Of a DNA stretch of 64,000 nucleotides, positions 7,240 to 15,254 are shown piece by piece. A program made the position numbers and the translations under genes. This stretch comes from Pseudoxanthomonas sp. X-1. GTDB taxonomy: Bacteria > Pseudomonadota > Gammaproteobacteria > Xanthomonadales > Xanthomonadaceae. Within the stretch, counting starts at the first letter, position 1; the number at the start of each line of letters is the position of its first letter. A model generated the notes under the pieces. The model was not told where the DNA came from. It did no database searches and worked only from the letters and a program-made list of their open reading frames with translations. Location: the NCBI RefSeq assembly GCF_020042665.1, contig NZ_CP083376.1, forward strand, positions 1 to 64,000. Direction: 5' to 3'.

Positions 7240-8143
7240 CGCCCTCGCCCGCAGTCTTGTAGGAAATGGTGTCGTGCTTGTAGATGTCATGGTTGTCCAA
7301 TCCATACTGCTGCTGCAGCACGCCGACCAGGCGATGGATCGAGGCGGTCTGCTCGGCGGTCGGCGCGTCCCAGGTCTTGGTCGTCGCGTTGTAGGCGCCC
7401 ACGACCTCGATCCCGATGCTGTCGCTGTTGTTGGGATAGCGGATGGGATAGGGGTTCGCGTTCTCGTGGCTGTTGATGGCCGTGGGCTTGAAGCCGGTCT
7501 GCGCGTGCCAGGTCTTGTCGGGCTCGATCAGCGTGCCTTCCTCGGCGCCGCGCGAGCGGATCTTGCCCACGTGCCAGGTCTGGTGGTCCAGGCTCGCGGT
7601 CTGATAGATCGTGCCGTCCTTGTCGATCAGGAAGTGCGCGCCGGCAGGCTGGCCACCGGCGTTGTAGCCATCCAGCGTGCTTTTCGCCGTGGAGGATTCG
7701 GTGCGGTGCATCACGATGGCTTCCGGCGAGGTCAGCGCGCCATGCTCGAGCGCGGTGACGCGCGCATTGCGGATCTCCGGGACCGTGAGCATGCCGTCCT
7801 TGTCCACCTGGGAGGCAGGCAATGCGAAGGGACGCAGGCTGTCCGCCGCGGGCGTCTGTGCGCTCGAGGTCGGCGCGCTGGCCCGCATGGGGTCCGCCCC
7901 ATAAGGCGGCGTATAGGTGGCGAAGACGGAGGGGACCTTCGCGGACGGATCGCCGAGCACCACCTGGCTGATCTGCTCCGGGAAGCGCGGGTCCGCCTTG
8001 ACCTGCGCATAGAGTGCGGCGGCGACGTTGGCGTTCTGATCGCCCTGCCAGCGGTGCAGCCCCTCGACGCCCCGCAGGAGTTGCTGATACAGCGCGTGGT
8101 CGGGGTGGGAGGGATCGCTGGGCATCCGGTTCGGATCTGCCAT
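7172..8143 (-). CDS. Amidase_2 peptidoglycan hydrolase with N-terminal XVIPCD-like domain (putative T4SS effector)
   Basis: This is a 323-residue protein. Residues ~8-80 (SDPSHPDHALYQQLLRGVEG, then ISQVVLGD) match the XVIPCD, the signal by which VirD4 recruits bacterial-killing effectors to the Xanthomonadales type IV secretion system. Residues ~125-310 are an N-acetylmuramoyl-L-alanine amidase of the AmpD/amidase_2 type: VMHRTES supplies the first zinc histidine, QTWHVGK a second, and IYKHDTISYKT the C-terminal ligand region. There is no signal peptide, as expected for a T4SS substrate. AAAGGAG precedes ATG 8143. The XVIPCD is usually C-terminal, so its N-terminal position here is unusual. 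The next gene, overlapping by 68 bp, encodes a lipoprotein. No T4SS genes are in this window. Confidence 0.82.
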   Translation of the reverse strand: MADPNRMPSDPSHPDHALYQQLLRGVEGLHRWQGDQNANVAAALYAQVKADPRFPEQISQVVLGDPSAKVPSVFATYTPPYGADPMRASAPTSSAQTPAADSLRPFALPASQVDKDGMLTVPEIRNARVTALEHGALTSPEAIVMHRTESSTAKSTLDGYNAGGQPAGAHFLIDKDGTIYQTASLDHQTWHVGKIRSRGAEEGTLIEPDKTWHAQTGFKPTAINSHENANPYPIRYPNNSDSIGIEVVGAYNATTKTWDAPTAEQTASIHRLVGVLQQQYGLDNHDIYKHDTISYKTAGEGDGLYVPGAAAAGGVQHPAGPTR

Positions 8144-8345
8144 GTCAGCTCCTTTGCATGGTGGGGTGCGTCCCCTTGTTTCGATACTAGCGCACGGGAT
8201 CGATCGCCCGGCGGGGCCAAATCGAGATGCATGTCCCCGATTCGCCGCTGCGCGACGCGGTGCGACGGACGTGGTGCAGCGGGTCTTCGCGGCGCAGTGG
8301 AAGCGCGCGCGGCTGTCTGCGTCGACCGGCCAGCCGCTGGCGACC

Positions 8346-8885
8346 TCAGGCCTCGGAGAGCGTCGCGCTGCGCACGTAGCGCTCCACCGGCTTGCCGTGC
8401 AGCTCGGTGTTGCCGTCGAAGCGCAGGCCCAGGCGCTCGGCCACGCGCCGCGAGGCGATGTTGCCGGGGTCGATGAGGGCGTGGACCTGCGGCTCGCGGC
8501 GGGTCTGGAAGGCGTAGTCGAGGACGGCGGCGGCGGCCTCGCCGGCCAGGCCCTGGCCCCAGAACGGGCGGTAGATGCTCCAGCCCAGTTCCAGGCCGTC
8601 GCGGCCCTCGCGCAGGAAGGCGCCGACATGGCCGGCCGGCTCGCCGCCCTCGCGCGGCGTCACCGACCACCAGCCGGCGCCGTACAGCTGCCACATGCCC
8701 ACGTGCGAGCAGAAGAAGCGCCAGGCGGTGGGACGGTCGACGACGCCGAGGAACTCGGCGCTGATCGGATCGGACAGGTGCCGGGCGAAGGGCTCGAAAT
8801 CGCTGGCGCGGTACTCGCGCAGGATCAGCCGTGGCGTCTCCAGCAGGGGAACGGTCACGGCGGAGGCGGGCGTGGCAGGCGACAT
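8346..8885 (-). CDS. GNAT-family N-acetyltransferase (RimJ/RimL-like)
   Basis: This is a 179-residue acetyltransferase. It opens with LLETPRLILREYRASD, the typical start of RimJ/RimL-type GNAT proteins. The acetyl-CoA loop lies in YRPFWGQGLAGEAAAAVLDY, and the C-terminal element is IDPGNIASRRVAERLGLRF. Such enzymes acetylate protein N-termini or small molecules; the substrate is unknown. Only the part downstream of ATG 8885 aligns with the family, so the long open frame upstream is not coding. It stands alone. Confidence 0.85.
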   Translation of the reverse strand: MSPATPASAVTVPLLETPRLILREYRASDFEPFARHLSDPISAEFLGVVDRPTAWRFFCSHVGMWQLYGAGWWSVTPREGGEPAGHVGAFLREGRDGLELGWSIYRPFWGQGLAGEAAAAVLDYAFQTRREPQVHALIDPGNIASRRVAERLGLRFDGNTELHGKPVERYVRSATLSEA

Positions 8886-9157
8886 GGAAGCGGGCCGATC
8901 GGGCGGGTGAGAAGCCGTATTGGGCCAGTCGGTGCCGATCCGGTGCAAGCGTGGTGCGTGGCTTTGCGGTCTTGCGCATGCGAACCGAGGGCCTGCTCGC
9001 TTTCTGATCAGGCGAGGGGTTCGAAGCTCTGCATTCGTGCGCGAATCGCGTGCGTGGGCGTCGAAGCGAAGGCGCCGGCATGCCATCTTCGGCCTCATGC
9101 CACCGGCCAACGCGCGAGCGCACGCTTGATCCGCCGCTCGCGCCAACCCGCCCACCC

Positions 9158-10051
9158 TCAGCGATACGGCCCCGGTCCCTTCCACACCAGCTCGCCGCGG
9201 TGATACACGCGCTGCATGTTGATGATGTCGCGCGAGTCGCCGATGCCCTTGAGCTCGGGCGAATCGGGCGGCAGCGCGCGGCACGGGCCGGAGCCGTTGC
9301 GCAGCACGATCTCCAGCGGGCACACCATCAGGTACTCGGTGCCGGGCAGGGGAATGAAGAACTCCTTCATGCCCTGCGCCATCCAGGTGCGCACGCGTTC
9401 TTCCACGCGCGGTTCGTAATAGGCCTGGTAGCCGCCGACCGACAGGCTGGCGCCATCCATGCCGCTGTCGCGGCCGCGGCCCTGGTTGAGCGCGGGGCTG
9501 TCGTCGAAGCCGGCGTTCTCCGGCGCGCTGTCCTGGGCGATGTAGCCGGGCGGGTGGCCCCAGTTGGGCGAGCGGCGGTCGGTCGGCGGCGGGTTGGCCG
9601 GCGGGCGCGTGGACGCCTGCGGCGGGGTCTGCGCCGGCGCGGGCACGGGCGGGCTGGGCGTGGCGCTGGGCGCGGGCGTGGTGTCGGCCTCGGTCAGCAG
9701 CGGGTCGGCCGGGTGGTCCACGCGCGTGGTCTGCAGGCGCGAGGCCGGCGGCGGCTTGCGCGCGACCTTCGGCTTGGGCGGGACCGGCGTGGGCGGGGTG
9801 GGCTGGCGCGAGGGCGGCGGGCTGGGCGGGGCCGGATCGGCCGGCGCGGTGCTCTCGCCGATGAAGTCCACCCGCGTGCGGCCGCCGGCCGGCGCGCCCT
9901 GGGTGGTTTGCACCACCGGCACGTCGGCATGCAGCAGCACCCACAGCATCAGCAGGTGCAGCAGCAGGCTCAGCAGCGCGCCGACCCAGGGGTCGACGCG
10001 GTCATTCCAGGGCCGGGTCCGCGCACGCGCGGGGTTCGACGCGTCGCTCAT
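9158..10051 (-). CDS. TonB-like proline-rich inner-membrane protein
   Basis: This is 297 residues long. A short cytoplasmic tail is followed by one membrane anchor (ALLSLLLHLLMLWVLLH, residues ~25-42) and a long periplasmic linker rich in Pro, Ala and Lys (~65-165). A folded C-terminal part (~200-297) contains EERVRTWMAQGMKEFFIPLP. The layout resembles TonB/TolA energy transducers, but the TonB C-terminal YP motif is not evident and no exbB/exbD lies nearby. It may link the inner membrane to envelope partners. ATG 10051 places the anchor at the expected position. Confidence 0.65.
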   Translation of the reverse strand: MSDASNPARARTRPWNDRVDPWVGALLSLLLHLLMLWVLLHADVPVVQTTQGAPAGGRTRVDFIGESTAPADPAPPSPPPSRQPTPPTPVPPKPKVARKPPPASRLQTTRVDHPADPLLTEADTTPAPSATPSPPVPAPAQTPPQASTRPPANPPPTDRRSPNWGHPPGYIAQDSAPENAGFDDSPALNQGRGRDSGMDGASLSVGGYQAYYEPRVEERVRTWMAQGMKEFFIPLPGTEYLMVCPLEIVLRNGSGPCRALPPDSPELKGIGDSRDIINMQRVYHRGELVWKGPGPYR

Positions 10052-10364
10052 GCCGTCGGTGCGTCGAAGGGGCGGGACTTCATGGCGCTCTGGTGCGTGC
10101 AGCGGTGGGGTGTGCGCATCGTAGCGCGCCGGCGCGCGGCTTCCGTGGCAGGCGTTGACGCAAGGTCGCGCGGGTCGGGGCGGGCGCGGGCGGCGCAATG
10201 GCGTTCGCGCCGGGCTGCCCGGCGCGCTTCGGGAGCCGGGCGTGGCGCGGCACGGCGGGGCCAAGACATGCTCTGGACGCGCAGTGTGCGATCCACGTAT
10301 ACGACAGCCGTTGGATCGATGCGAACCCGGCGCGGAACGGCCCGGGTGTCGGGAGGAGCGGCGA
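10052..10364. other. Intergenic, no gene seen
   Basis: This stretch between divergent genes is very GC-rich and has no convincing coding potential. It should carry the promoters of the TonB-like gene and the diguanylate cyclase, but no clear -35/-10 pair stands out. Its only strong feature is the ribosome-binding site GGGAGGAG at 10351-10358. Confidence 0.5.
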
Positions 10365-12101
10365 GTGCAGAACGAAAGCGTGCAACACCAGGACTCCGCG
10401 AGGGGCCCCGACCTTGGGCAAGCTGCCGACCTGGCGATGGCGCCGTTGCGCGGGTTAGCCTGCGTCACCGATCGCGCCGGCCGCCTGCTGCAGCTGGGCC
10501 AGGACCTGCGGCGGCTGACCGTGGCCGATGAGGCCGAGATGCCGACCTCGCTGCTCGACCTGGTGGCGGTGCAGGGCCGGCCCGGGCTGCGCAACGCCCT
10601 GGATGCGCTGGCGTCCGACGCCGCGCCGCAGGCGCTGGAGCTGCCGCTGCGCACGCCGGCCGGCCTGCGCTGGTGTGCGTTCGAGGTCGGCGCGCAGCCG
10701 GCGCTGGACGGGGGTACGCCCACCCTGCTGTGGCAGGGCACCGACATCCACCGCTACAAGCAGCGCATCGCCGAGCTGGAACAGCTGACCACCGCGCAGT
10801 CGCGCATGCTCGATGTCAGCCAGGACTGCATCAAGATCATCTCCCTGGACGGCCGCCTGCTGCACATGAACCGGGCCGGCTGCCAGGCGCTGGGCGTGGC
10901 GGCCGACTCGGGCTTCGGCATGCCCTGGCTGCCGCTGCTGCCGCAGGACGTGCATCGGCCCGGCGCGCGGGCCCTGGAGCGCGTGCGGGAGGGGCACGCC
11001 GATCGCTTCACCGGCCGCAGCGAGGTGGAGGGCGGTGCGCCGGAATACTGGGACAACCTGCTGACGCCGATGCTCGACGAGGCGCAGCAGCCCACGGCGA
11101 TCCTGTGCATCTCGCGCAACGTCACCGGCGAGCGGCTGGCGCTGGAGGCCGCGCGCGACAGCGAGGCGCGGCTGGTGGTCGCCGCCCGGGTCGGCGGGCT
11201 GGGCATCTGGGACTACAACGTGTCCGAGGATCACTTCGAATGCGACGAGACCTGGTGCCGGATCATGGGCCTGCCGCCGGGGCAGGCGGTGTCCACGCTG
11301 GAGGAGTTCCGGCGGCTGATCCATCCGGACGATCGCGAGCGCGCCACACAGGTGGAGACCCTCGCCGCCGAGATGCTGACCGGCGCCAAGCAGTATTCGA
11401 CGGCCTACCGCATCGTGCGTCCGGACGGCGAGGTGCGCTGGATCCGGTCGGCCGCGCGGATGGAGACCCGCGGCGGCGCCGCGCCGCGCGCGGTGGGCTT
11501 CGCGGTCGATGTCACCGATGCGATGCGCGGCGAGCACGCCCTGCGCGACGCCAACCGCCGGCTGCGGCACGAGCGCGATGTCCTCAGCCGCGAGGCGCAG
11601 GAAGACGCGCTGACCGGCGTGGCCAACCGGCGCGGCATGGACCGGCAGCTGGACGATCTGTTGGCCGGCGCGGGCGGCGCACCGGTGTGCGTGGGCATGA
11701 TCGACCTGGACGACTTCAAGGCGTTCAACGACCTGCACGGCCATCTGGAAGGCGACCGCGCGCTGCGCCAGGTGGCGCAGGCATTGGGCGAAGCGGTGCG
11801 GCCCACCGACCTGGTCGCGCGCTATGGCGGCGAGGAGTTCGTCTTCGTGCTCGCCGGCACGGCGAACCCCGAGCCCTTCCTGCGGCGCGTGTTCGAGCGC
11901 GTGCATGCGCTGGGCATCGCCCACGCCGGCACCCAGGCCGGCATCCTGACCATCAGCTGCGGCTGCGTGGTCTGCCACGACGCGGCGCCGGACCAGGTCG
12001 AGACCATCCTGGCCGCCAGCGACGCCGCCCTGTACGAAGCCAAGCGCCTCGGCCGCGATCAGTACGTGATCGTGCGCCAGGCGCCGGCGCCGGAGGGATG
12101 A
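10365..12101 (+). CDS. PAS-PAS-GGDEF diguanylate cyclase
   Basis: This is a 578-residue cytosolic signalling enzyme that makes cyclic di-GMP. An N-terminal PAS-like region (~20-135) is followed by a PAS domain (~140-260, MLDVSQDCIKIISLDGRLL), a second PAS with PAC (~270-390, YRIVRPDGEVRWIRSAAR), a short coiled coil and a GGDEF domain (~415-570). The active loop is ARYGGEEF, a catalytically competent variant. RPTD lies five residues upstream, a canonical I-site, so product inhibition is expected. GTG 10365 is chosen because GGGAGGAG precedes it by 6 nt; the open frame further upstream lacks such a signal. It has no membrane segment and stands alone. Confidence 0.9.
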   Translation: MQNESVQHQDSARGPDLGQAADLAMAPLRGLACVTDRAGRLLQLGQDLRRLTVADEAEMPTSLLDLVAVQGRPGLRNALDALASDAAPQALELPLRTPAGLRWCAFEVGAQPALDGGTPTLLWQGTDIHRYKQRIAELEQLTTAQSRMLDVSQDCIKIISLDGRLLHMNRAGCQALGVAADSGFGMPWLPLLPQDVHRPGARALERVREGHADRFTGRSEVEGGAPEYWDNLLTPMLDEAQQPTAILCISRNVTGERLALEAARDSEARLVVAARVGGLGIWDYNVSEDHFECDETWCRIMGLPPGQAVSTLEEFRRLIHPDDRERATQVETLAAEMLTGAKQYSTAYRIVRPDGEVRWIRSAARMETRGGAAPRAVGFAVDVTDAMRGEHALRDANRRLRHERDVLSREAQEDALTGVANRRGMDRQLDDLLAGAGGAPVCVGMIDLDDFKAFNDLHGHLEGDRALRQVAQALGEAVRPTDLVARYGGEEFVFVLAGTANPEPFLRRVFERVHALGIAHAGTQAGILTISCGCVVCHDAAPDQVETILAASDAALYEAKRLGRDQYVIVRQAPAPEG

Positions 12102-12264
12102 AGGGCGCGGGGTTGCGCAGGCTGAGCGGCTGCTCGACCTCGTAGGCTGGCGGGCAGCTCGAGCTCGCAGGCAGGCCGAGTGCGCGATCGCAACAAGGCC
12201 TGGGTCGTGCTGCCTCCCCGGCATTGAAGCCACTGACAGACCTTGAGCCGCTCACGCACCTCCT

Positions 12265-12351
12265 GCCGTCGCTCCCGCGAAAGCGGGGCCCAGGGACTTC
12301 CGCATCGAAGCGTCGACGTCCATGGATTCCCGCTCCCGCGGGAATGACGGA
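12265..12351. repeat. Paired REP-like inverted repeats
   Basis: Two inverted modules, GTCGCTCCCGCGAAAGCGGG and ATTCCCGCTCCCGCGGGAAT, are separated by gtccatgga-type spacer. The same modules recur near 12556, 24899, 28880, 41808 and 58135. They are intergenic repeats common in xanthomonads. Confidence 0.7.
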
Positions 12352-12389
12352 TGGGGAAGAGCTTGGCAGCGACGGCGCCGCGGGCCGTT

Positions 12390-12555
12390 CTGCCTCAGCA
12401 CCGAGGAATTTGCGACCAGCGCAGCGCATGTGGTTGGAGCCGACATGCCGGCGATGGGGATCTCCCGGGAAAGCCCGTCGCCGCCATTGGCCGAAAAGGC
12501 CACAAGGGCGGCTCCCACAAGGGCGGTGGCTGACAGCCGGCAGCCAATCCCTCCC
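12390..12555. repeat. Intergenic repeat, ggagccgac/ggcggctccc type
   Basis: The stretch holds gttggagccgacatgcc..gcgatggggatctcccgg followed by the inverted gaaagcccgtcgccgc..gggcggctccca. This arrangement matches a dispersed intergenic repeat frequent in xanthomonads. No coding potential was seen. Confidence 0.45.
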
Positions 12556-12581
12556 GACATTCCCGCGTCCGCGGGAATGTC
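12556..12581. repeat. REP-like hairpin, perfect 11-bp arms
   Basis: GACATTCCCGC and its exact complement GCGGGAATGTC are separated by GTCC. It lies 15 bp beyond the stop of the GST gene and could act as its 3' stem-loop. It belongs to the same family as the repeats near 12300 and 58135. Confidence 0.7.
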
Positions 12582-12596
12582 AGGCCCCTGTCGTGC

Positions 12597-13214
12597 TCAG
12601 CGCCCGCTCGAGCGTTCCAGCACGGTCTTGACGGTGGGGTCATGCGCCATGGCCTGCATGAAGCGGGCCAGGTTGGGGTACTTGCGCCAGCTCTCGCCGG
12701 CCTTGTCCGACCAGCGTGCCATGACGAAGGCGTAGGCGTCGGCCACGCTGCGGCGGCCGGCGTAGACGTGGTCGGTGTCGCCGATCAGCGCGTCCAGGTG
12801 GGCCAGCACGCGCGCGATGCGTGCGGGTGCGGCGTCGCGCACCGCCTGCAGGGCCGTCTCGCTGGCATCGGTGGTGTAGCGCTCGGGGGTGAAGAAGGGC
12901 CAGAACGCCGGATGCATGTCGCCAGTCAGGAAGGCCAGCGTCTCGTTGAACACGAACTGCGCCTCGATGCTCGCATCGGCGCCGAGCCCGGCCTCGGGAT
13001 GACGCTGGACGATGTACTGCAGGATGGCATCGGCCTGGGTCATCGCGCGTGCACCGCCGATGTCCAGCGCCGGCACCGTGCCCAGCGGATTGATGGCGCG
13101 GTAGGCGTCCGCGTGCTGGTCGACCTTCACCGCCTCGTAGTCGGCACCGGCCCATTCCAGCGCGATCCAGCAGGCCAGGGCGCAGGTGCCGGGGGCGTAG
13201 TAGAGCTTCATCAT
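12597..13214 (-). CDS. Glutathione S-transferase family protein
   Basis: This is about 205 residues long. The N-terminal thioredoxin-fold domain (1-80) begins MKLYYAPGTCALACWIALEW, the beta-class bacterial GST opening with a cysteine at the active-site position. LGTVPALDIGG carries the cis-proline and AMTQADAILQYI the glutathione-contacting Gln/Ala/Asp segment. The C-terminal helical domain (90-200) includes VADAYAFVMARW, matching the conserved helix of the family. It is a cytosolic detoxification or redox enzyme of unknown substrate. Two adjacent ATG codons (13211 and 13214) could both serve as start, with AAGGAA just upstream. Confidence 0.9.
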   Translation of the reverse strand: MMKLYYAPGTCALACWIALEWAGADYEAVKVDQHADAYRAINPLGTVPALDIGGARAMTQADAILQYIVQRHPEAGLGADASIEAQFVFNETLAFLTGDMHPAFWPFFTPERYTTDASETALQAVRDAAPARIARVLAHLDALIGDTDHVYAGRRSVADAYAFVMARWSDKAGESWRKYPNLARFMQAMAHDPTVKTVLERSSGR

Positions 13215-13499
13215 GAGACTGTTCCTTGCGTATGGCCGGCGGGTGCGCGGCGCATGATTCCACGCGCCGGGTCGACCTGCTGTCGTCGGGTGCCCTGCGG
13301 CGTCGCAGGCGCGTGCCATCGAGCGTGGTCAATGCGGATTCCGAGCGTTCCAACTGTCGTGCCGTCCGCGTCGTCCACTGTGCTGCTGGTCGGCGACCCG
13401 CGCGGGCGGGCTCATGCGGGTGCCGCCGACCTTGTAAAAGGCGGCAGCATCAATCCTTGCCGTGCCGGTCGCCTGCTCATGGTGAACGGTGCCGCATTC

Positions 13500-14408
13500 C
13501 TACGGCTCCCGGCATTGCGCCAGGACCAGCTCGCGCAGCCAGCGATGCGCCGCATCGCCGTGCAGGCGCGGGTGCCACATCTGCGAGACGGTGATGCCGG
13601 CCAGCGGCACCGGCAGGCCGAAGGCATGGAGCGACGCCCCGTCCGCGGTGCCCTGGCTGGCGGCATAGGAGGCGGGCACCAGCGCGATCAGGTCCGAAGC
13701 GCGGGCCACGGCCACCGCGGCGGGAAAGCCGGGCACCACCGCGACGATGCGACGCCGCAGGCCGAGCCGGGCCAGGGCGTCATCGACCGGGCCGTGGTCG
13801 CGCGCATGGCGCGAGGCGACCACATGGCCGTGCGCGACGTAGTCCTGTGCCGTGACCTCGCGCGGCCTGGCCAGCGGGTGTCCCGCGCGGACCACGCCGA
13901 CGAAGTGGTCGCGGAACAGCGCCTGCACGCGCACTTCCGGACCCATCGCGTTCAGCACGCCGATCTCCAGGTCGGCTTCGCCCGCGCGCAGCGGCGCCGC
14001 GGTCTTCTGCGGCTTGGCCGCGAAGCGCAGCTGCACGCCAGGCGCCGCGTGCGCGACGGCGGCGATCAGGCGCGGGCCGAAGGCCTCGATGAAGCCGTCG
14101 TTGGCGCGGAGGGTGAACACGCGCTGCAGCGTGTCCAGGTCGAGTGTCGTCGGCGGTGGCTGCAGCACGGCGCGTGCGTCCTCGACCGCGGTGCGCGCAC
14201 GGTCGCGGAGCGCTTCGGCATAGGGCGTGAGCACCATCTGCCGGCCAGCGCGCACCAGCAGCGCATCGCCGGTGGTGTCGCGCAGCCGGGTGAGCGTGCG
14301 ACTCATCGCCGAGGGGCTCAGGCCCAGCCTGCGCGCGGCGCCGGCGACGCTGCCGCTGGCCAGCAGCGCGTCCAGGGCGATCAGCAGGTTGAGGTCGGGG
14401 GCGGACAT
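13500..14408 (-). CDS. LysR-family transcriptional regulator
   Basis: This is 302 residues long. The winged helix-turn-helix (residues 1-65) reads LNLLIALDALLASGSVAGAA then LGLSPSAMSRTLTRLRD. The rest is a LysR substrate-binding domain (90-300). The order of the N-terminus and the ADLEIGVLN segment resemble the NodD/PcpR-like branch. It is divergent from the SDR gene at 14543, with a perfect 12-bp direct repeat between them, so it most likely controls that gene. The inducer is unknown. Confidence 0.9.
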   Translation of the reverse strand: MSAPDLNLLIALDALLASGSVAGAARRLGLSPSAMSRTLTRLRDTTGDALLVRAGRQMVLTPYAEALRDRARTAVEDARAVLQPPPTTLDLDTLQRVFTLRANDGFIEAFGPRLIAAVAHAAPGVQLRFAAKPQKTAAPLRAGEADLEIGVLNAMGPEVRVQALFRDHFVGVVRAGHPLARPREVTAQDYVAHGHVVASRHARDHGPVDDALARLGLRRRIVAVVPGFPAAVAVARASDLIALVPASYAASQGTADGASLHAFGLPVPLAGITVSQMWHPRLHGDAAHRWLRELVLAQCREP

Positions 14409-14435
14409 GGCGTGCGGCGGCGGGTCGGAGACGCG

Positions 14436-14469
14436 TGCATGCCGTGCACTCTATCAATGCATGCCGTGC
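14436..14469. promoter_or_regulatory. Direct repeat in the LysR/SDR intergenic region
   Basis: TGCATGCCGTGC occurs twice (14436-14447 and 14458-14469), 22 bp apart, i.e. two helical turns. It contains the palindrome TGCATGC-like core. Its position between a LysR gene and its divergent partner makes it a likely regulator-binding site, by position only. Confidence 0.5.
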
Positions 14470-14542
14470 GTCTTCCGCATGCGTGGGGCCGCTCCTAGCC
14501 TGAGGGGACTGGCGCACGGCGCCGCACGAGTGGAGTGGCACC

Positions 14543-15244
14543 ATGAAACCCTCATCCAATACCGTCCTGCTGATCGGCGCCTCGCGTGGGCTCGGCTACG
14601 CGATGGGGGAGCAGTTCCTGGCGCGCGGCTGGCGGGTGATCGCCACGGCCCGCGCGCATTCCACCGAGCGCCTGGACGCGCTGTCGCGCCGGCATCCCGG
14701 GGCGTTGCGCGTGGAGACGGTGGACATCACCGAGCCGGCGCAGGTCGCCGCCCTGCGCGCACGCCTGGAAGGCGAGGCGATCGACCTGCTGTTCGTCAAT
14801 GCCGGCGTGGTCAATACCGATGACGACGCGATCGTGGCAGACGTGGCCACCGACGAATTCCTGCGGCTGATGCTGACCAACACCCTGAGTCCGATGCGCG
14901 TGGTCGAAGCGCTGCAGGACCTGGTGCCCTCAAGCGGCACGATCGGGCTGATGTCCTCGGGCCAGGGCAGCCTGGCCAACAACACCCGGGCCGGGCATGA
15001 GGCGTACCGGGCCAGCAAGGCGGCGCTGAACATGTGCATGCGCAGCTTCGCCGCGCGCCATGCCGACGACCCGCGCACGCTGCTGCTGATGGCGCCGGGC
15101 TGGGTCAAGACCGACATGGGCGGGCCGGATGCGCGGCTGACCATCGAGGAGAGCATCCCGAACCTGCTCGACACCATGGAGGCGCAGCGCGGCCGCGCCG
15201 GGCTGCAGTATCTGGACTATCTGGGGCGCACGGTGCCGTGGTGA
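14543..15244 (+). CDS. SDR-family oxidoreductase, LysR-linked
   Basis: This 233-residue short-chain dehydrogenase has a slightly unusual cofactor motif, LIGASRGLGYAM (residues 9-20), then VNAG near 88 and a catalytic serine in LMSSGQGS. YRASKAALNMCMRSF (~155) supplies the Tyr/Lys pair. The C-terminus (APGWVKTDMGGPDARLTIEE) is typical of carbonyl-reductase-like SDRs. It is NAD(P)-dependent and cytosolic; the substrate is unknown. GAGTGGCACC just upstream is only a weak ribosome-binding site. It is probably activated by the divergent LysR protein. Confidence 0.87.
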   Translation: MKPSSNTVLLIGASRGLGYAMGEQFLARGWRVIATARAHSTERLDALSRRHPGALRVETVDITEPAQVAALRARLEGEAIDLLFVNAGVVNTDDDAIVADVATDEFLRLMLTNTLSPMRVVEALQDLVPSSGTIGLMSSGQGSLANNTRAGHEAYRASKAALNMCMRSFAARHADDPRTLLLMAPGWVKTDMGGPDARLTIEESIPNLLDTMEAQRGRAGLQYLDYLGRTVPW

Positions 15245-15254
15245 CGCAGGCGGC

